Positions 50,156 through 58,638 are shown, counted from the first letter of the stretch. The stretch is DNA of 64,000 bases from Amycolatopsis regifaucium (GCF_001613935.1 NZ_LQCI01000024.1:32986-96985); one strand, 5' to 3'. The notes: a model not told the origin generated them from the letters alone. Program-made: numbers and translations.

Positions 50156-51846
50156 CCGACTTCTGCCGCTTGGACGAGGCGATCACGCGGCACGTCCGCG
50201 CCGGTGACGCCGTGCACGTGATGATGGGTCACAGCCGCTGGAGCGCGCTGGTCCGGGAACTGGCCCGGCAGCACTGGGGGAAGCCCTCGAAGTTCACGCT
50301 GATCATGGCGAGCCTGTCGTCGCTGGGCGCGGTCCTGTTCCGCTCCGGGTGCGTCGAGAAGGTCGTCACCGTCTACTCCGGTGACTCGTTCCCGGTGTTC
50401 ACGCCGAACCCGGTGTTCCAAAAGGCCTACGCGGACGGTTCGGTCGAAGTCGAGAACTGGTCGTTCCTGAGCTACATCCAGCGTTTGCGGGCCGCGGCCA
50501 CCGGCGTGCCCGCCGTCGTCACCGGGTCCGTGCGGGACTCCTCGATGGGCGGGAACGAGGGCTACGAGGAGGTCGACACCCGGTTCGGCCGGGTGGGCCT
50601 GGTCTCACCACTGGTGCCGGACGTCGCGCTGGTGCACGCCGCGGTCGCCGACCGGCAAGGCAACCTCGCGATCGCTCCCCCGATGTTCGAGGGTTCGATC
50701 GGCGCGTTCGCCGCCCGTCGTGGCGTCCTCGCCACGGTGGAGAAGGTCGTCGACGATCTCCGCCCCTGGTCGTCGCTGGTCCGCGTCCCCGCGCACCGGG
50801 TGCTCGCCGTCGTGGAGGCGCCGTTCGGTGCGCATCCCGGAGGGGTCTTCGCCGGTCCGGAAGGCACACGGCTGCCGGTGGAGGGCTACGCCGAGGACGT
50901 CGCGTTCTGGATCTCCGCACGGGAAGCGAGCCGATCGCCGGAGTTCGACGACTGGATCCGTCAGTGGATCCTCGAGCCCGCCGACCATGACGCATACCTC
51001 GCGAAACTCGGCAAGGCACGGCTCGACGCGCTCGTCCACTCCAGCGGTGAGCCGACACCGCCCACCGGCCGGGGCGAGCACAGCGGCCCCGCGACGCCGG
51101 CCGAACGCGCGGCCACCTGGCTGGCCGGTCTCGTCCGGGCACGGATCGCGGAGACCGGCGCCGACGCCGTCCTCGCCGGTGCGGGTCTGGCGAACCTAGC
51201 GGCCTGGGTGGGTGTCGAGACGGCCAAGGCCGACGGCCACCGTGTCGCGCTCGCCGCCGAACTGGGGCTCTGGGACTACACGCCGACACCGGGCGACCCG
51301 TTCATCTTCAGCTTCGCGAACTTCCCGACGTCGTCGATGCTGCTCGACACCGAACAGGTGCTCGGCACGGTGGTGAACGGGCCGTTCACGCGGTCGATCG
51401 CCTGTGTCGGCGCGGCCGAGATCGACCGGCTGGGCAACATCAACACGACCCGGATCGCCGGCGGGCCGTACCTCGTCGGATCGGGTGGCGCGAACGACGT
51501 GGTCACCAACGCCGACGAGACGCTGGTCGTCGGGACGATGAGCCCACGCCGGTTCGTGGAGCGCTGCGATTACGTCACCAGTCCGGGTGCGCGCGTACGA
51601 GCCGTGGTGACCGACGTCGGGATCCTGACCCGAAGCGACGGCGAGTTGGTGCTCGCCCACATCGCACCGGGTCCGGAACCACTCGCCGATCGGGTGGAGC
51701 ACGCCCGTTCGCGCTGTGGCTGGGAACTCGCGGTGGCGGACGATCTCGAGGAACTGCCCGAGGTGTGCGCCGACGACCTGGCCCGGCTCCGCAAGTACGA
51801 CCACGAAGGCTTGTTCCTCGGCCAGAGCAAGAAGGGAAGCGCATGA
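50152..51846 (+). CDS. Class I CoA-transferase-family protein with fused alpha and beta parts (IpdAB/glutaconate CoA-transferase-like)
   Basis: The 564-residue protein joins two CoA-transferase-fold halves usually made as separate subunits. The alpha-like half is residues about 1-260 (TPNPVFQKAYADGSVEVENW, RFGRVGLVSPLVPDVALVHA), the beta-like half about 315-560 (RIAETGADAVLAGAGLANLA, HRVALAAELGLWDY, IFSFANFPTSSMLLDTEQVL). Glutaconate CoA-transferase and IpdAB, a ring-opening hydrolase of steroid degradation, share this fold. A Glu in AELG is at the place of the transferase catalytic Glu, but I cannot decide between transferase and hydrolase. The following crotonase mirrors the echA20-ipdA-ipdB arrangement. 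Confidence 0.85.
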   Translation: MTDFCRLDEAITRHVRAGDAVHVMMGHSRWSALVRELARQHWGKPSKFTLIMASLSSLGAVLFRSGCVEKVVTVYSGDSFPVFTPNPVFQKAYADGSVEVENWSFLSYIQRLRAAATGVPAVVTGSVRDSSMGGNEGYEEVDTRFGRVGLVSPLVPDVALVHAAVADRQGNLAIAPPMFEGSIGAFAARRGVLATVEKVVDDLRPWSSLVRVPAHRVLAVVEAPFGAHPGGVFAGPEGTRLPVEGYAEDVAFWISAREASRSPEFDDWIRQWILEPADHDAYLAKLGKARLDALVHSSGEPTPPTGRGEHSGPATPAERAATWLAGLVRARIAETGADAVLAGAGLANLAAWVGVETAKADGHRVALAAELGLWDYTPTPGDPFIFSFANFPTSSMLLDTEQVLGTVVNGPFTRSIACVGAAEIDRLGNINTTRIAGGPYLVGSGGANDVVTNADETLVVGTMSPRRFVERCDYVTSPGARVRAVVTDVGILTRSDGELVLAHIAPGPEPLADRVEHARSRCGWELAVADDLEELPEVCADDLARLRKYDHEGLFLGQSKKGSA

Positions 51847-52664
51847 GCCGCTACGCACGTTTCGAGAACCTCCGGGTGGACGGCCCGGACGACGCGGGCG
51901 TCGTCGAACTCGTCCTGGACGCGCCGAACCTCAACGCGGTCAGCGAGGCCGCGCACGCTGATCTGGCCGACATCTGGCGGGAGTTCGACCGGGATCCCGC
52001 CGTCATGGCGATCCTGCTGCGCGGTGAGGGCAAGGGATTCTCCGCCGGTGGTTCGTTCGACCTGGTCGAGAAGCTGTCGAACGACTACGACACCCGAACC
52101 CGCACGATGCGGGAGGCACGTGCCCTCGTCTACAACGTCATCGACTGCTCGAAGCCGATCGTGTCGGCGATCCACGGCCCCGCGGTCGGCGCCGGGCTCG
52201 TCGCCGGTGTGCTGGCCGACGTCTCGGTGGTCACGAAGACCGCCAAGATCATCGATGGGCACACGCGCCTCGGCGTCGCGGCCGGTGACCACGCCGCGGT
52301 GTGCTGGCCGTTGCTGTGCGGCATGGCCAAAGCGAAGTACTACCTGATGACCTGCCGTCCGCTTACCGGCGAGGAAGCGGAGCGGATCGGCCTGGTCTCC
52401 CTCTGCGTCGACGAGGACGCCGACCTGCTGCCGACCGCGCGAGAAGCCGCGCGCGAGTTGGCCCTCGGCGCCCCGAACGCCATCCGCTGGACCAAGCAGA
52501 GCCTGAACGCGTGGTACCGGCAGGTCGCGGGCGCGATCTTCGATTCGTCGCTGGCGCTGGAGTTCTACGGCTTCGGCGGGCCGGAAGTCCGCGAAGGCCT
52601 CGCCTCCCACCGCGAACGCCGCAAGCCCGTCTTCACCCGACAGCAAGGGAAAGACGATGCCTGA
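51843..52664 (+). CDS. Enoyl-CoA hydratase/isomerase family protein (crotonase)
   Basis: The 273-residue crotonase-fold protein has oxyanion-hole motifs GEGKGFSAGGSFD and HGPAVGAGLVAGVLADVSV. In the region of the catalytic Glu it reads GVAAGDHAAVCWP, so a standard hydratase Glu pair is not evident. Its chemistry may be hydrolysis, isomerisation or C-C cleavage. It overlaps the class I CoA-transferase-like gene by four bases. Such pairs act in CoA-dependent ring opening. Confidence 0.9.
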   Translation: MSRYARFENLRVDGPDDAGVVELVLDAPNLNAVSEAAHADLADIWREFDRDPAVMAILLRGEGKGFSAGGSFDLVEKLSNDYDTRTRTMREARALVYNVIDCSKPIVSAIHGPAVGAGLVAGVLADVSVVTKTAKIIDGHTRLGVAAGDHAAVCWPLLCGMAKAKYYLMTCRPLTGEEAERIGLVSLCVDEDADLLPTAREAARELALGAPNAIRWTKQSLNAWYRQVAGAIFDSSLALEFYGFGGPEVREGLASHRERRKPVFTRQQGKDDA

Positions 52665-53796
52665 CGCAGGTCCCGCCTTGCTCAAGGGGCTGCGAGTGGT
52701 CGAGATCTCGAGCTACGTCGCGACCCCGTTGTGCGGCCTCACCCTGGCCCAACTCGGTGCCGACGTCATCCGGGTCGAACCGCTCGGCGGCGCGGCCGAC
52801 CGGACCCGGTGGCCACTGGCGGACTCCGGCACGAGTCTCTACTGGTCGGGGCTGAACAAGGGAAAGCGCGCCGTCGCCATCGACCTGGAGTCCGAAGTGG
52901 ACCGTAAACGGGTCGTGGACCTGATCGTCCACGGTGGACCGTGCGTCGTCGTCAGCAACACCGACCGGCATCCCGATCTCGGCTACGCGGAACTGTCCGC
53001 TCGTCGCCCTGACGTCATCCACGTGCTCCTCGAAGGCCGTCCCGGTGGGGGCGCCGCGGTGGACTACACCGTCCAGGCGGGCAGCGGTTTCCCGCTGATC
53101 ACCGGCTCCGCCGAAACCCCCGCACCGGTCAACCACGTGCTGCCGGCGTGGGATGTCGCCGCCGGTCTTTACCTGGCGATCGGCCTGCTCGCCGCGGAAC
53201 GGCACCGCCAGGAGACCGGACAGGGCCGCGCGATCCGCGTCGCCCTCGAAGACGTCGCCCTGGCCACCGCGGGAAACCTCGGTTACCTGGCGGAAGCGCA
53301 GGTCACCGACCACGACCGCGCCAAATCCGGCAACGACGTCTACGGCACCTACGGCCGCGACTTCCTCACCTCCGACGGGGTGCGCGTCATGCTCGTGGTG
53401 CTGACCGAGCGCCACTGGACGAAGTTGCTGACAGCCACCGGACTCACCGCCGCGTTCACCGCGCTGAGCGAGTCTTTGGGCATCGACTTCTCGCGGGAAT
53501 CCGCCCGCTACGAACACCGTGACGTGATCTCGACGCTGCTGGCCCGCTGGTTCCGGAGCACGACGTTCGACGAGGCCGCCGCCGCGCTGGATCGCCACCG
53601 CATCCTGTGGCAGCGCTACCGCACATTCGAGGAACTGGGCCGTGGCGCCCTGCGCGACCTGGACCTGTTCGATGAGATCGACCAACCCGGCGTCGGCCCC
53701 CACCTCGCCCCGAAGTCGCCGATCCTCGTCGACGGCGGCCGCCTCGCTCCCCTTACGGCGCCTTCGGTCGGTCAGCACAACGACGACCTTCTGTAG
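52657..53796 (+). CDS. CaiB/BaiF family protein, 2-methylfumaryl-CoA isomerase (Mct)-like
   Basis: The 379-residue class III CoA-transferase closes the operon. It has ISSYVATPLCGLTLAQLGAD, GLNKGKRAVAIDLES, catalytic Asp in VLPAWDVAAGLYLAIG, and TAGNLGYLAEAQVTDHDRAK followed by GNDVYGTYGRDF. This version resembles, as far as I remember the family, mesaconyl-CoA C1-C4 transferase (intramolecular CoA transfer). That fits a mesaconyl-C4-CoA hydratase-like gene and a CitE-type lyase in the same operon. It overlaps the crotonase by eight bases. General CoA-transferase activity is the alternative. Confidence 0.8.
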   Translation: MPDAGPALLKGLRVVEISSYVATPLCGLTLAQLGADVIRVEPLGGAADRTRWPLADSGTSLYWSGLNKGKRAVAIDLESEVDRKRVVDLIVHGGPCVVVSNTDRHPDLGYAELSARRPDVIHVLLEGRPGGGAAVDYTVQAGSGFPLITGSAETPAPVNHVLPAWDVAAGLYLAIGLLAAERHRQETGQGRAIRVALEDVALATAGNLGYLAEAQVTDHDRAKSGNDVYGTYGRDFLTSDGVRVMLVVLTERHWTKLLTATGLTAAFTALSESLGIDFSRESARYEHRDVISTLLARWFRSTTFDEAAAALDRHRILWQRYRTFEELGRGALRDLDLFDEIDQPGVGPHLAPKSPILVDGGRLAPLTAPSVGQHNDDLL

Positions 53797-54111
53797 CTCG
53801 GTCTCAGTGCTTGGCGGCGGAGTCGGGCCCGGTCGCGAATGGCAAGTCATGTTCTGTTGACAAGCAGGGAAAATATGACGTGGTCGAACTAGGCCGGGCC
53901 TGCGAGTCGTGTTCGCGGCAGCGACCCGACACTGTTCAGTGTGTCCACAAGAGACTGACGACGCTGTTTGAATGCCTGATTTTTCTTTCCTTATATGGGC
54001 ACCTTGCGTCGAGGTCGCGAGTGGCAATGGTCGTTCTATCGAGGGGTAAGGTAAAGTTGTCGCGGCCGGGCCTTTTGCAGTGCGCGTTGCCTCGAAGTCG
54101 GCGCCCACTGT

Positions 54112-54141
54112 TCATGTCCCGAAAGTGGCTTTCGCGACACG
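54112..54141. repeat. Copy of family D repeat arm
   Basis: GAAAGTGGCTTTCGCGACAC with preceding CATGYCCC matches the right half of the palindrome at 41536-41588. The left arm is absent, so this is a partial copy. Confidence 0.6.
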
Positions 54142-54170
54142 CTTCCGCTGCCCCCACGTGGAAGCTCTTA

Positions 54171-54225
54171 TGTCCTGAAGGCCGCCTTTGAGACCTTCAA
54201 CGTCTCAAAGAGAACCTTCAGGACA
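54171..54225. terminator. Hairpin with double stem
   Basis: Outer arms TGTCCTGAAGG / CCTTCAGGACA and inner arms TTTGAGAC / GTCTCAAA form a long hairpin after the eleven-gene operon and before the convergent MmyB-type regulator. Part of it (CCTTCAGGACACGCCA) is repeated near 41616. Confidence 0.55.
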
Positions 54226-54362
54226 CGCCATGTTTGCCTTACCTCTCTATAACCCTCATTGCCACTCACGCCCCCGGACGACCCCTCACCCGTCACATCA
54301 GCCACTCCACACCGCCCAGACCGATAGCCGACACCCACCCGCCCGGATCCGCCAATGGGCTC

Positions 54363-55226
54363 TCAGTGATCCACCGCTGAGCGATCCTCACTCGCCGCCC
54401 ATGACGACAGGAATCTGAGGCCGTCGTGTGCGGCGGTGCCGGGCTCGGCGGTCCAGACGATGAGCTGCTGCTCGGGGTCACTCGTACAGGTGAGCGCGTC
54501 CCAGTCGAGCGTCAGCTCACCCGCGACAGGATGACGAAGGGTCTTGCTGCCCCGCTCACGAGCGGTGACGCGATGATCACCCCACCAGGAGCGGAAGTCC
54601 TCGTCCTTCATCGACAGTTCACCGACCAGGGCGGCCATCCGCTGGTCGTGCGGGTTGCGGCCGGCTTCCATCCGCAGCATCGCCACAGCGGTGCGGGCCA
54701 TGGCTTCCCACTCCACGTGCAAATTCCGGAACGCAGGGTCGGAAAACATCAGCCACACGTAATTCCGCTTCTTTTCCGGAATCGCCGCGAAATCGACCAG
54801 CAGCGCGGAAGCCATCCGGTTCCAGGCGAGAATGTCCATTCGCCTGCCCAGTACGAGCGCGGGGCTCGTGGTCAGTTCATTCAGCACCCGCACCAACTGT
54901 GGTGACACCTTCTGTGCGGATTGGCGGCGTGGCCGTTCGGCGTCTTTTCCGGCGAGTTCGAACAGGTATTCACGTTCGTCGTCGTCCAGGTGCAACACTC
55001 GCGCCAGGACGTCGAGCACCGGCGCGGACGCCTGCCTGCGTCCCTGCTCGATGCGCGTGTAGTAGTCGGGGCTGATCGAGGCCAGGAGCGCGACCTCCTC
55101 ACGGCGCAGTCCCTTGACCCGCCGTTTGGCGCCGGTCTCGGGCAGCCCGACCGTTCGGGGACTCACCTCGGACCTGCGGGCCTTGAGGAACTCCCCCAGT
55201 TCGTTGGCGTGGTCGTCGCTGCTCAT
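54363..55226 (-). CDS. XRE-family regulator with MmyB-type ligand domain
   Basis: The 287-residue regulator has an N-terminal XRE helix-turn-helix (KGLRREEVALLASISPDYYT, RIEQGRRQASAPVLDVLARV) and a C-terminal MmyB-like PAS-related domain (RMDILAWNRMASALLVDF, RNLHVEWEAMARTAVAMLR, TLDWDALTCTSDPEQQLIVW) thought to bind small hydrophobic ligands. It is divergent from the dienelactone-hydrolase-like gene at 55400, a common pairing, and likely controls it. The start MSSDDHANEL was chosen by homology; the open frame extends 50 codons further. Confidence 0.92.
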   Translation of the reverse strand: MSSDDHANELGEFLKARRSEVSPRTVGLPETGAKRRVKGLRREEVALLASISPDYYTRIEQGRRQASAPVLDVLARVLHLDDDEREYLFELAGKDAERPRRQSAQKVSPQLVRVLNELTTSPALVLGRRMDILAWNRMASALLVDFAAIPEKKRNYVWLMFSDPAFRNLHVEWEAMARTAVAMLRMEAGRNPHDQRMAALVGELSMKDEDFRSWWGDHRVTARERGSKTLRHPVAGELTLDWDALTCTSDPEQQLIVWTAEPGTAAHDGLRFLSSWAASEDRSAVDH

Positions 55227-55399
55227 GACCCCATTGTCGCAACAGGTGCAACTCGGGAGCCTGGGCCAATTGTGTCCCTGGACAGTGGTGTGCGGGGCTG
55301 GAACCGTCCCATTGTAGGAGCACGCGACGCGTGTGAGTCTCGAATACGAGGCCGAACGGAACGCCCGGCCGAACAAAAGCCGAAAGAAAGATCCTCAAG

Positions 55400-56314
55400 A
55401 TGAAGACGAATGTCACCTTCCCGAGCGCCGGGCTCGCGCTGGCCGGTCTCCTGTTCACCCCGGACGACCACACCGGCGCCCCGCTGCCCGCCGTCGTCGT
55501 GTCCCACCCCGGCGGTGGCGTGAAGGAGCAGACCGCCTCGATCTACGCCGAGCGCCTGACCCGCGAGGGGTACGCCACCCTGGTGTTCGACGCCGCGTAC
55601 CAGGGCGAGAGCGAGGGCCTGCCCCGCGGCCTGGAGAACCCCTTCCAGCGCGCCGAGGACGTCCGGGCCGCGGTCACCTACCTGACCACCCGCGACGACA
55701 TCGACCCGGCCAGGATCGGCGCGCTGGGCATCTGCGCGTCCGGTGGTTACGTGCCGTTCGCCGCGCAGACCGACCACCGGATCAAGGCCGTCGCCACGGT
55801 CAGCGCCGTCGACATCCGCAGCCTGCTGGTCGAAGGCCTCGGCCGCACCCAGGGCCCGGAGGTCCTGCAGGCCATGCTCGACCAGGCGGGCGCGCTGCGT
55901 ACCGCCGAAGCGCGGGGCGAGGCCCCGGCCGTGCAGAACTGGGCGCCCGAGAGCCCCGAGGGCCTGGAGGAAGCTCCGACCCTGTACCGCGAGGCCCAGG
56001 ACTACTACCGCACCCCACGCGGCGGACACACCAACTCCACCAACGAGTGGCCGCTGCGCAGCATCGACCAGATCGCACAGTACGACTCCTACGCGATGAT
56101 CAAGCTGATCGCGCCCCGGCCGCTGCTGATGATCATCGGCTCCGACGCCGACACCGGCTACTTCAGCCGCGAGGCCATCGAAAAGGCCGACGAGCCCAAG
56201 GAACTGTTCGTCATCGACGGCGCCACCCACGTCGCCCTCTACGACCAGGACGAGCACGTCACCCCCGCGGTCACCAAGCTCACCGGCTTCTTCGGCGAGC
56301 ACCTGACCTCCTGA
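55400..56314 (+). CDS. Alpha/beta hydrolase, dienelactone hydrolase-like
   Basis: This is a 304-residue hydrolase. The N-terminal oxyanion region reads VVVSHPGGGVKEQTASIYAE; the nucleophile elbow region reads IGALGICASGGYVPFAAQTD. In the elbow a Cys (GIC) takes the usual nucleophile place, as in dienelactone hydrolases; the C-terminal His is in DGATHVALYD. It is related to the next gene (56332-57255) and to the truncated copy at 23044-23706. Substrates are unknown. It starts 173 bases from the divergent MmyB-type regulator. Confidence 0.88.
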   Translation: MKTNVTFPSAGLALAGLLFTPDDHTGAPLPAVVVSHPGGGVKEQTASIYAERLTREGYATLVFDAAYQGESEGLPRGLENPFQRAEDVRAAVTYLTTRDDIDPARIGALGICASGGYVPFAAQTDHRIKAVATVSAVDIRSLLVEGLGRTQGPEVLQAMLDQAGALRTAEARGEAPAVQNWAPESPEGLEEAPTLYREAQDYYRTPRGGHTNSTNEWPLRSIDQIAQYDSYAMIKLIAPRPLLMIIGSDADTGYFSREAIEKADEPKELFVIDGATHVALYDQDEHVTPAVTKLTGFFGEHLTS

Positions 56315-56331
56315 ACGAGAGGAGAACATCC

Positions 56332-57255
56332 ATGGAATCCGTGACCTTCAAGAACCGCGCCTGGGACGTCGCCGCCGACGTCCGCTTCCCGGATGGCTTC
56401 GACCCGGCCAAGAAGTACCCGGCGATCATCTGCGCCCACCCGATCAGCAGCTGCAAGGAGCAGACGTCCGGCAGCATCTACGCCGAGCGGCTGACCGAAC
56501 TCGGCTACGTGACCCTGACGTTCGACGCGTCGCACCAGGGCGCGAGCGGCGGCGAGCCACGCTACCTCGAAGACCCCGCCACCCGCGTCGAGGACTTCCG
56601 CTGCGCGATCGACTACCTGGTGACGCTGGACTACGTCGACGAAGACCGCATCGGTGTCGTCGGAATCTGCGGTGGCGGTGGCTACGCCGCGAACGCCACG
56701 ATGACCGACCACCGGATCAAGGCGCTGGGCACCGTCGTCGCCGCCAACTACGGACGGCTAATGCGCGAAGGCGATCTGAGCGCCAACGCCGCGGTCGCCA
56801 CGCTCGAGGCGATCGGCAAGCAGCGCACGGCCGAGGCCCGGGGCGCCGAGCCGCACATCACGACCTACATCCCCACCTCGGTCGAGGAGCGGGAAAAGGC
56901 CGGGATCACCGACATCGACATCGTCAACGCCGTCGAGTACTACACCACCCCCAGGGGACAGAGCGCCGGCTCTCCCAACAAGCTGCGCTTCTCTGGTCTC
57001 GAAGCGGCGGTCGGCTTCGACGCCTTCCATCTGGCCGAGGTGCTGCTGACCCAGCCGCTGCAGGTCATCGTCGGCGACGTGCCGGGCGGCTTCGGGTCCT
57101 ACCGGGACGGATTCGAACTGTTCGACCGGGCCCGCTCGGAGAAGAAGGACATCTTCGTCGTCCAGGGCGCGAGCCACTACGACCTGTACGACCAGCCGAA
57201 GTACGTCGACCAGGCGTTGGCGAAGCTGGGAAGCTTCTTCGAAGAAAACCTCTGA
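56332..57255 (+). CDS. Alpha/beta hydrolase, dienelactone hydrolase-like (paralogue)
   Basis: The 307-residue paralogue follows the previous gene by 17 bases with GAGAGGAGAAC before the ATG. It has AIICAHPISSCKEQTSGSIY, the elbow GVVGICGGGGYAANATMTDH with Cys as probable nucleophile, and a C-terminal His in QGASHYDLYDQPKYVD. It is the closer relative of the truncated gene at 23044-23706. Tandem duplication followed by divergence is likely. It ends at a terminator. Confidence 0.88.
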   Translation: MESVTFKNRAWDVAADVRFPDGFDPAKKYPAIICAHPISSCKEQTSGSIYAERLTELGYVTLTFDASHQGASGGEPRYLEDPATRVEDFRCAIDYLVTLDYVDEDRIGVVGICGGGGYAANATMTDHRIKALGTVVAANYGRLMREGDLSANAAVATLEAIGKQRTAEARGAEPHITTYIPTSVEEREKAGITDIDIVNAVEYYTTPRGQSAGSPNKLRFSGLEAAVGFDAFHLAEVLLTQPLQVIVGDVPGGFGSYRDGFELFDRARSEKKDIFVVQGASHYDLYDQPKYVDQALAKLGSFFEENL

Positions 57256-57270
57256 TCAGACAGCGAAGGA

Positions 57271-57296
57271 GGGGCGACCGCCGAAGCGGTCGCCCC
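57271..57296 (+). terminator. Rho-independent-type terminator after hydrolase pair
   Basis: Eleven-base perfect arms GGGGCGACCGC / GCGGTCGCCCC with loop CGAA are followed by TTCGTCGTCC, 15 bases after the stop. Confidence 0.75.
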
Positions 57297-57633
57297 TTCG
57301 TCGTCCTCACCGCGGACATCGCGCAGCAGAGGACCCGGGCGGCCTCAGTCCTCGAAGAGTCCGACAAGGGTGTGCGAACTGCGAAGCATTCTTATCCTCC
57401 CAGTTGATTGAGCATGCGAAACATGACCGTGCGGTGATGATGGTCGGAATGGGACGCGTCTTGGGTGTTGCCGGGTCGCCGATCGCTGTGTTCGCTTCGA
57501 TGACCCCGCGCCGAGCGTCTCCTCGCCGGTCCTGTCGATCATGAATCGACCGTGGCCCGGTTTCGCTACCAGCCCAGGTTCGCCCGCGGGCTCAGAGTCG
57601 GTGGCGGCACAAACACTAAGGAGTTCGATGTGC
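57297..57633. other. Intergenic stretch, nothing recognised
   Basis: About 340 bases between the terminator and the small secreted protein gene. A 65-codon open frame on the minus strand (57345-57542) has no family resemblance or clear ribosome site, and I do not call it a gene. Confidence 0.5.
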
Positions 57634-58029
57634 TCAGCCGACGTAGTGAACGCAGATATCCGTGGGTGCTGCCGCCCCCGTATGGATCTTGACCTGCACG
57701 GCGTTGTCCTTGACGGCGGTGCCTTCCGCGTAAATTCGGTAGGCGCCGAAGAATTCCTGGGTTGGGTTGCCCCCGCCTGCCTCCACCGCGGAGGCGACCA
57801 CGGGTTGTCCTACGCTCACCGGGGCGCCGTACCACGTCACGATGGTCCCGTCTGTCACCCCGCCGTAGCACCGGATCTGGGCAAAAGACGAGGTGGTACT
57901 CGCCTTGCTCATGCTTTGTGACGCAGTGCCGGCCGAGGCGATCGACGGGCCGACCGAGAGGCCAACGACGGTGGCCCCGATGGCCAGCGCCCCGGCGATG
58001 GTTCGTTTGGTTTGAACAGACATCGACAT
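57634..58029 (-). CDS. Small secreted protein of unknown function
   Basis: The 131-residue product begins with a typical Sec signal peptide (KRTIAGALAIGATVVGLSVG) with a likely cleavage after SIASA near residue 33. The mature part of about 98 residues is polar, with two cysteines (RCYGG and DICVHYVG at the very end) that may form a disulfide. The start has AAGGATT about ten bases before it. No family is recognised. It stands alone. Confidence 0.75.
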   Translation of the reverse strand: MSMSVQTKRTIAGALAIGATVVGLSVGPSIASAGTASQSMSKASTTSSFAQIRCYGGVTDGTIVTWYGAPVSVGQPVVASAVEAGGGNPTQEFFGAYRIYAEGTAVKDNAVQVKIHTGAAAPTDICVHYVG

Positions 58030-58422
58030 GGTGGAGAATCCTTCCGATTCGCAAGAGAAAGTCGCTGCTGGGACAGCGGATTATCCAGGGCGGTTCCGAC
58101 CGGTCAGTGGTCTCTTACTGAGTGAACCCGGTGTGCATTTCCAGACAATTGATCGAGCAGCGGGCAGGCGTCCCGCTGTGCGGGCGCTGGCTGCCCTCCC
58201 ACCAGTGCCTATGATCCGAGCGCAGCGCGCCCCCGGGAATGCCCGTCACCATTCCCGCCCGTCCTCAAAACCAACGATCGCAGAACCAGCGACACGCGTC
58301 CATATCCTTCGGGCACCCCTAAAGGCAGGAGGATTAGCCCACGTGAGCGACCTGCCGACCGTTGACAGACCGAGAATAGGTGTGATGGGCCAGAAACGGC
58401 CGGCGATTGCAGGACCCGCTGG
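58030..58422. other. Intergenic stretch, nothing recognised
   Basis: About 390 bases upstream of the secreted-protein gene. It should contain that gene's promoter. A long plus-strand frame crosses it but shows no protein-like features. Confidence 0.5.
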
Positions 58423-58638
58423 TCAGTGGCCGGGAACGAGTGACCGACATCGGCGGCCAGCGTACGTGCCGTTGGCGACGGTGACCGTCGGCATGGCATC
58501 GCAGGTGAGGATGGGCTGGTCGCCGCCGGGTCGGTCGAAGTGCAATTGGACGTAGTCGTACACGAAGTTCACCGAGGACAGCCGCGACCCGACCAGCCTG
58601 CCCAGCAACTCGTTCGGCAAGTACCCGTCCTCTGACAT
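58423..58638 (-). CDS. Small hypothetical protein, possibly C-terminally truncated
   Basis: The 71-residue product begins MSEDGYLPNELLGRLVGSRL and continues VNFVYDYVQLHFDRPGG, a pattern I have seen in small actinobacterial proteins of unknown function that are usually longer. The end (GTYAGRRCRSLVPGH) is basic and atypical, so the gene may be shortened or frameshifted near 58460. There is no clear ribosome site. It is divergent from the small gene at 58756. Confidence 0.5.
   Translation of the reverse strand: MSEDGYLPNELLGRLVGSRLSSVNFVYDYVQLHFDRPGGDQPILTCDAMPTVTVANGTYAGRRCRSLVPGH

Larger units (their letters stand above)
53797..54362. other. Gene-free stretch with repeat remnants
   Basis: The 566 bases after the large operon hold no supportable gene. 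Base composition is lower in GC than its neighbours (for example ATTTTTCTTTCCTTATATG around 53977). It carries the family D repeat arm (54121-54138) and a terminator-like hairpin (54171-54225). Confidence 0.6.

Noticed and set aside
42445..53796. Fatty-acid or polyketide biosynthesis cluster
   Set aside because: There is no acyl carrier protein, ketosynthase with malonyl-type partners or acyltransferase. The thiolase, acyl-CoA dehydrogenases and lyases point to degradation.
4705..54225. Palindromes as CRISPR repeats or transposon ends
   Set aside because: They are single hairpins at gene ends, not arrays with spacers. No transposase, target duplication or integrase was found near them.
57345..57542. 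65-codon frame on the minus strand
   Set aside because: No ribosome site, no recognisable sequence, and basic composition typical of random high-GC frames.
58028..58555. 175-codon plus-strand frame
   Set aside because: It crosses the promoter of the secreted-protein gene and the antisense of the 71-residue gene. No motif or start signal.
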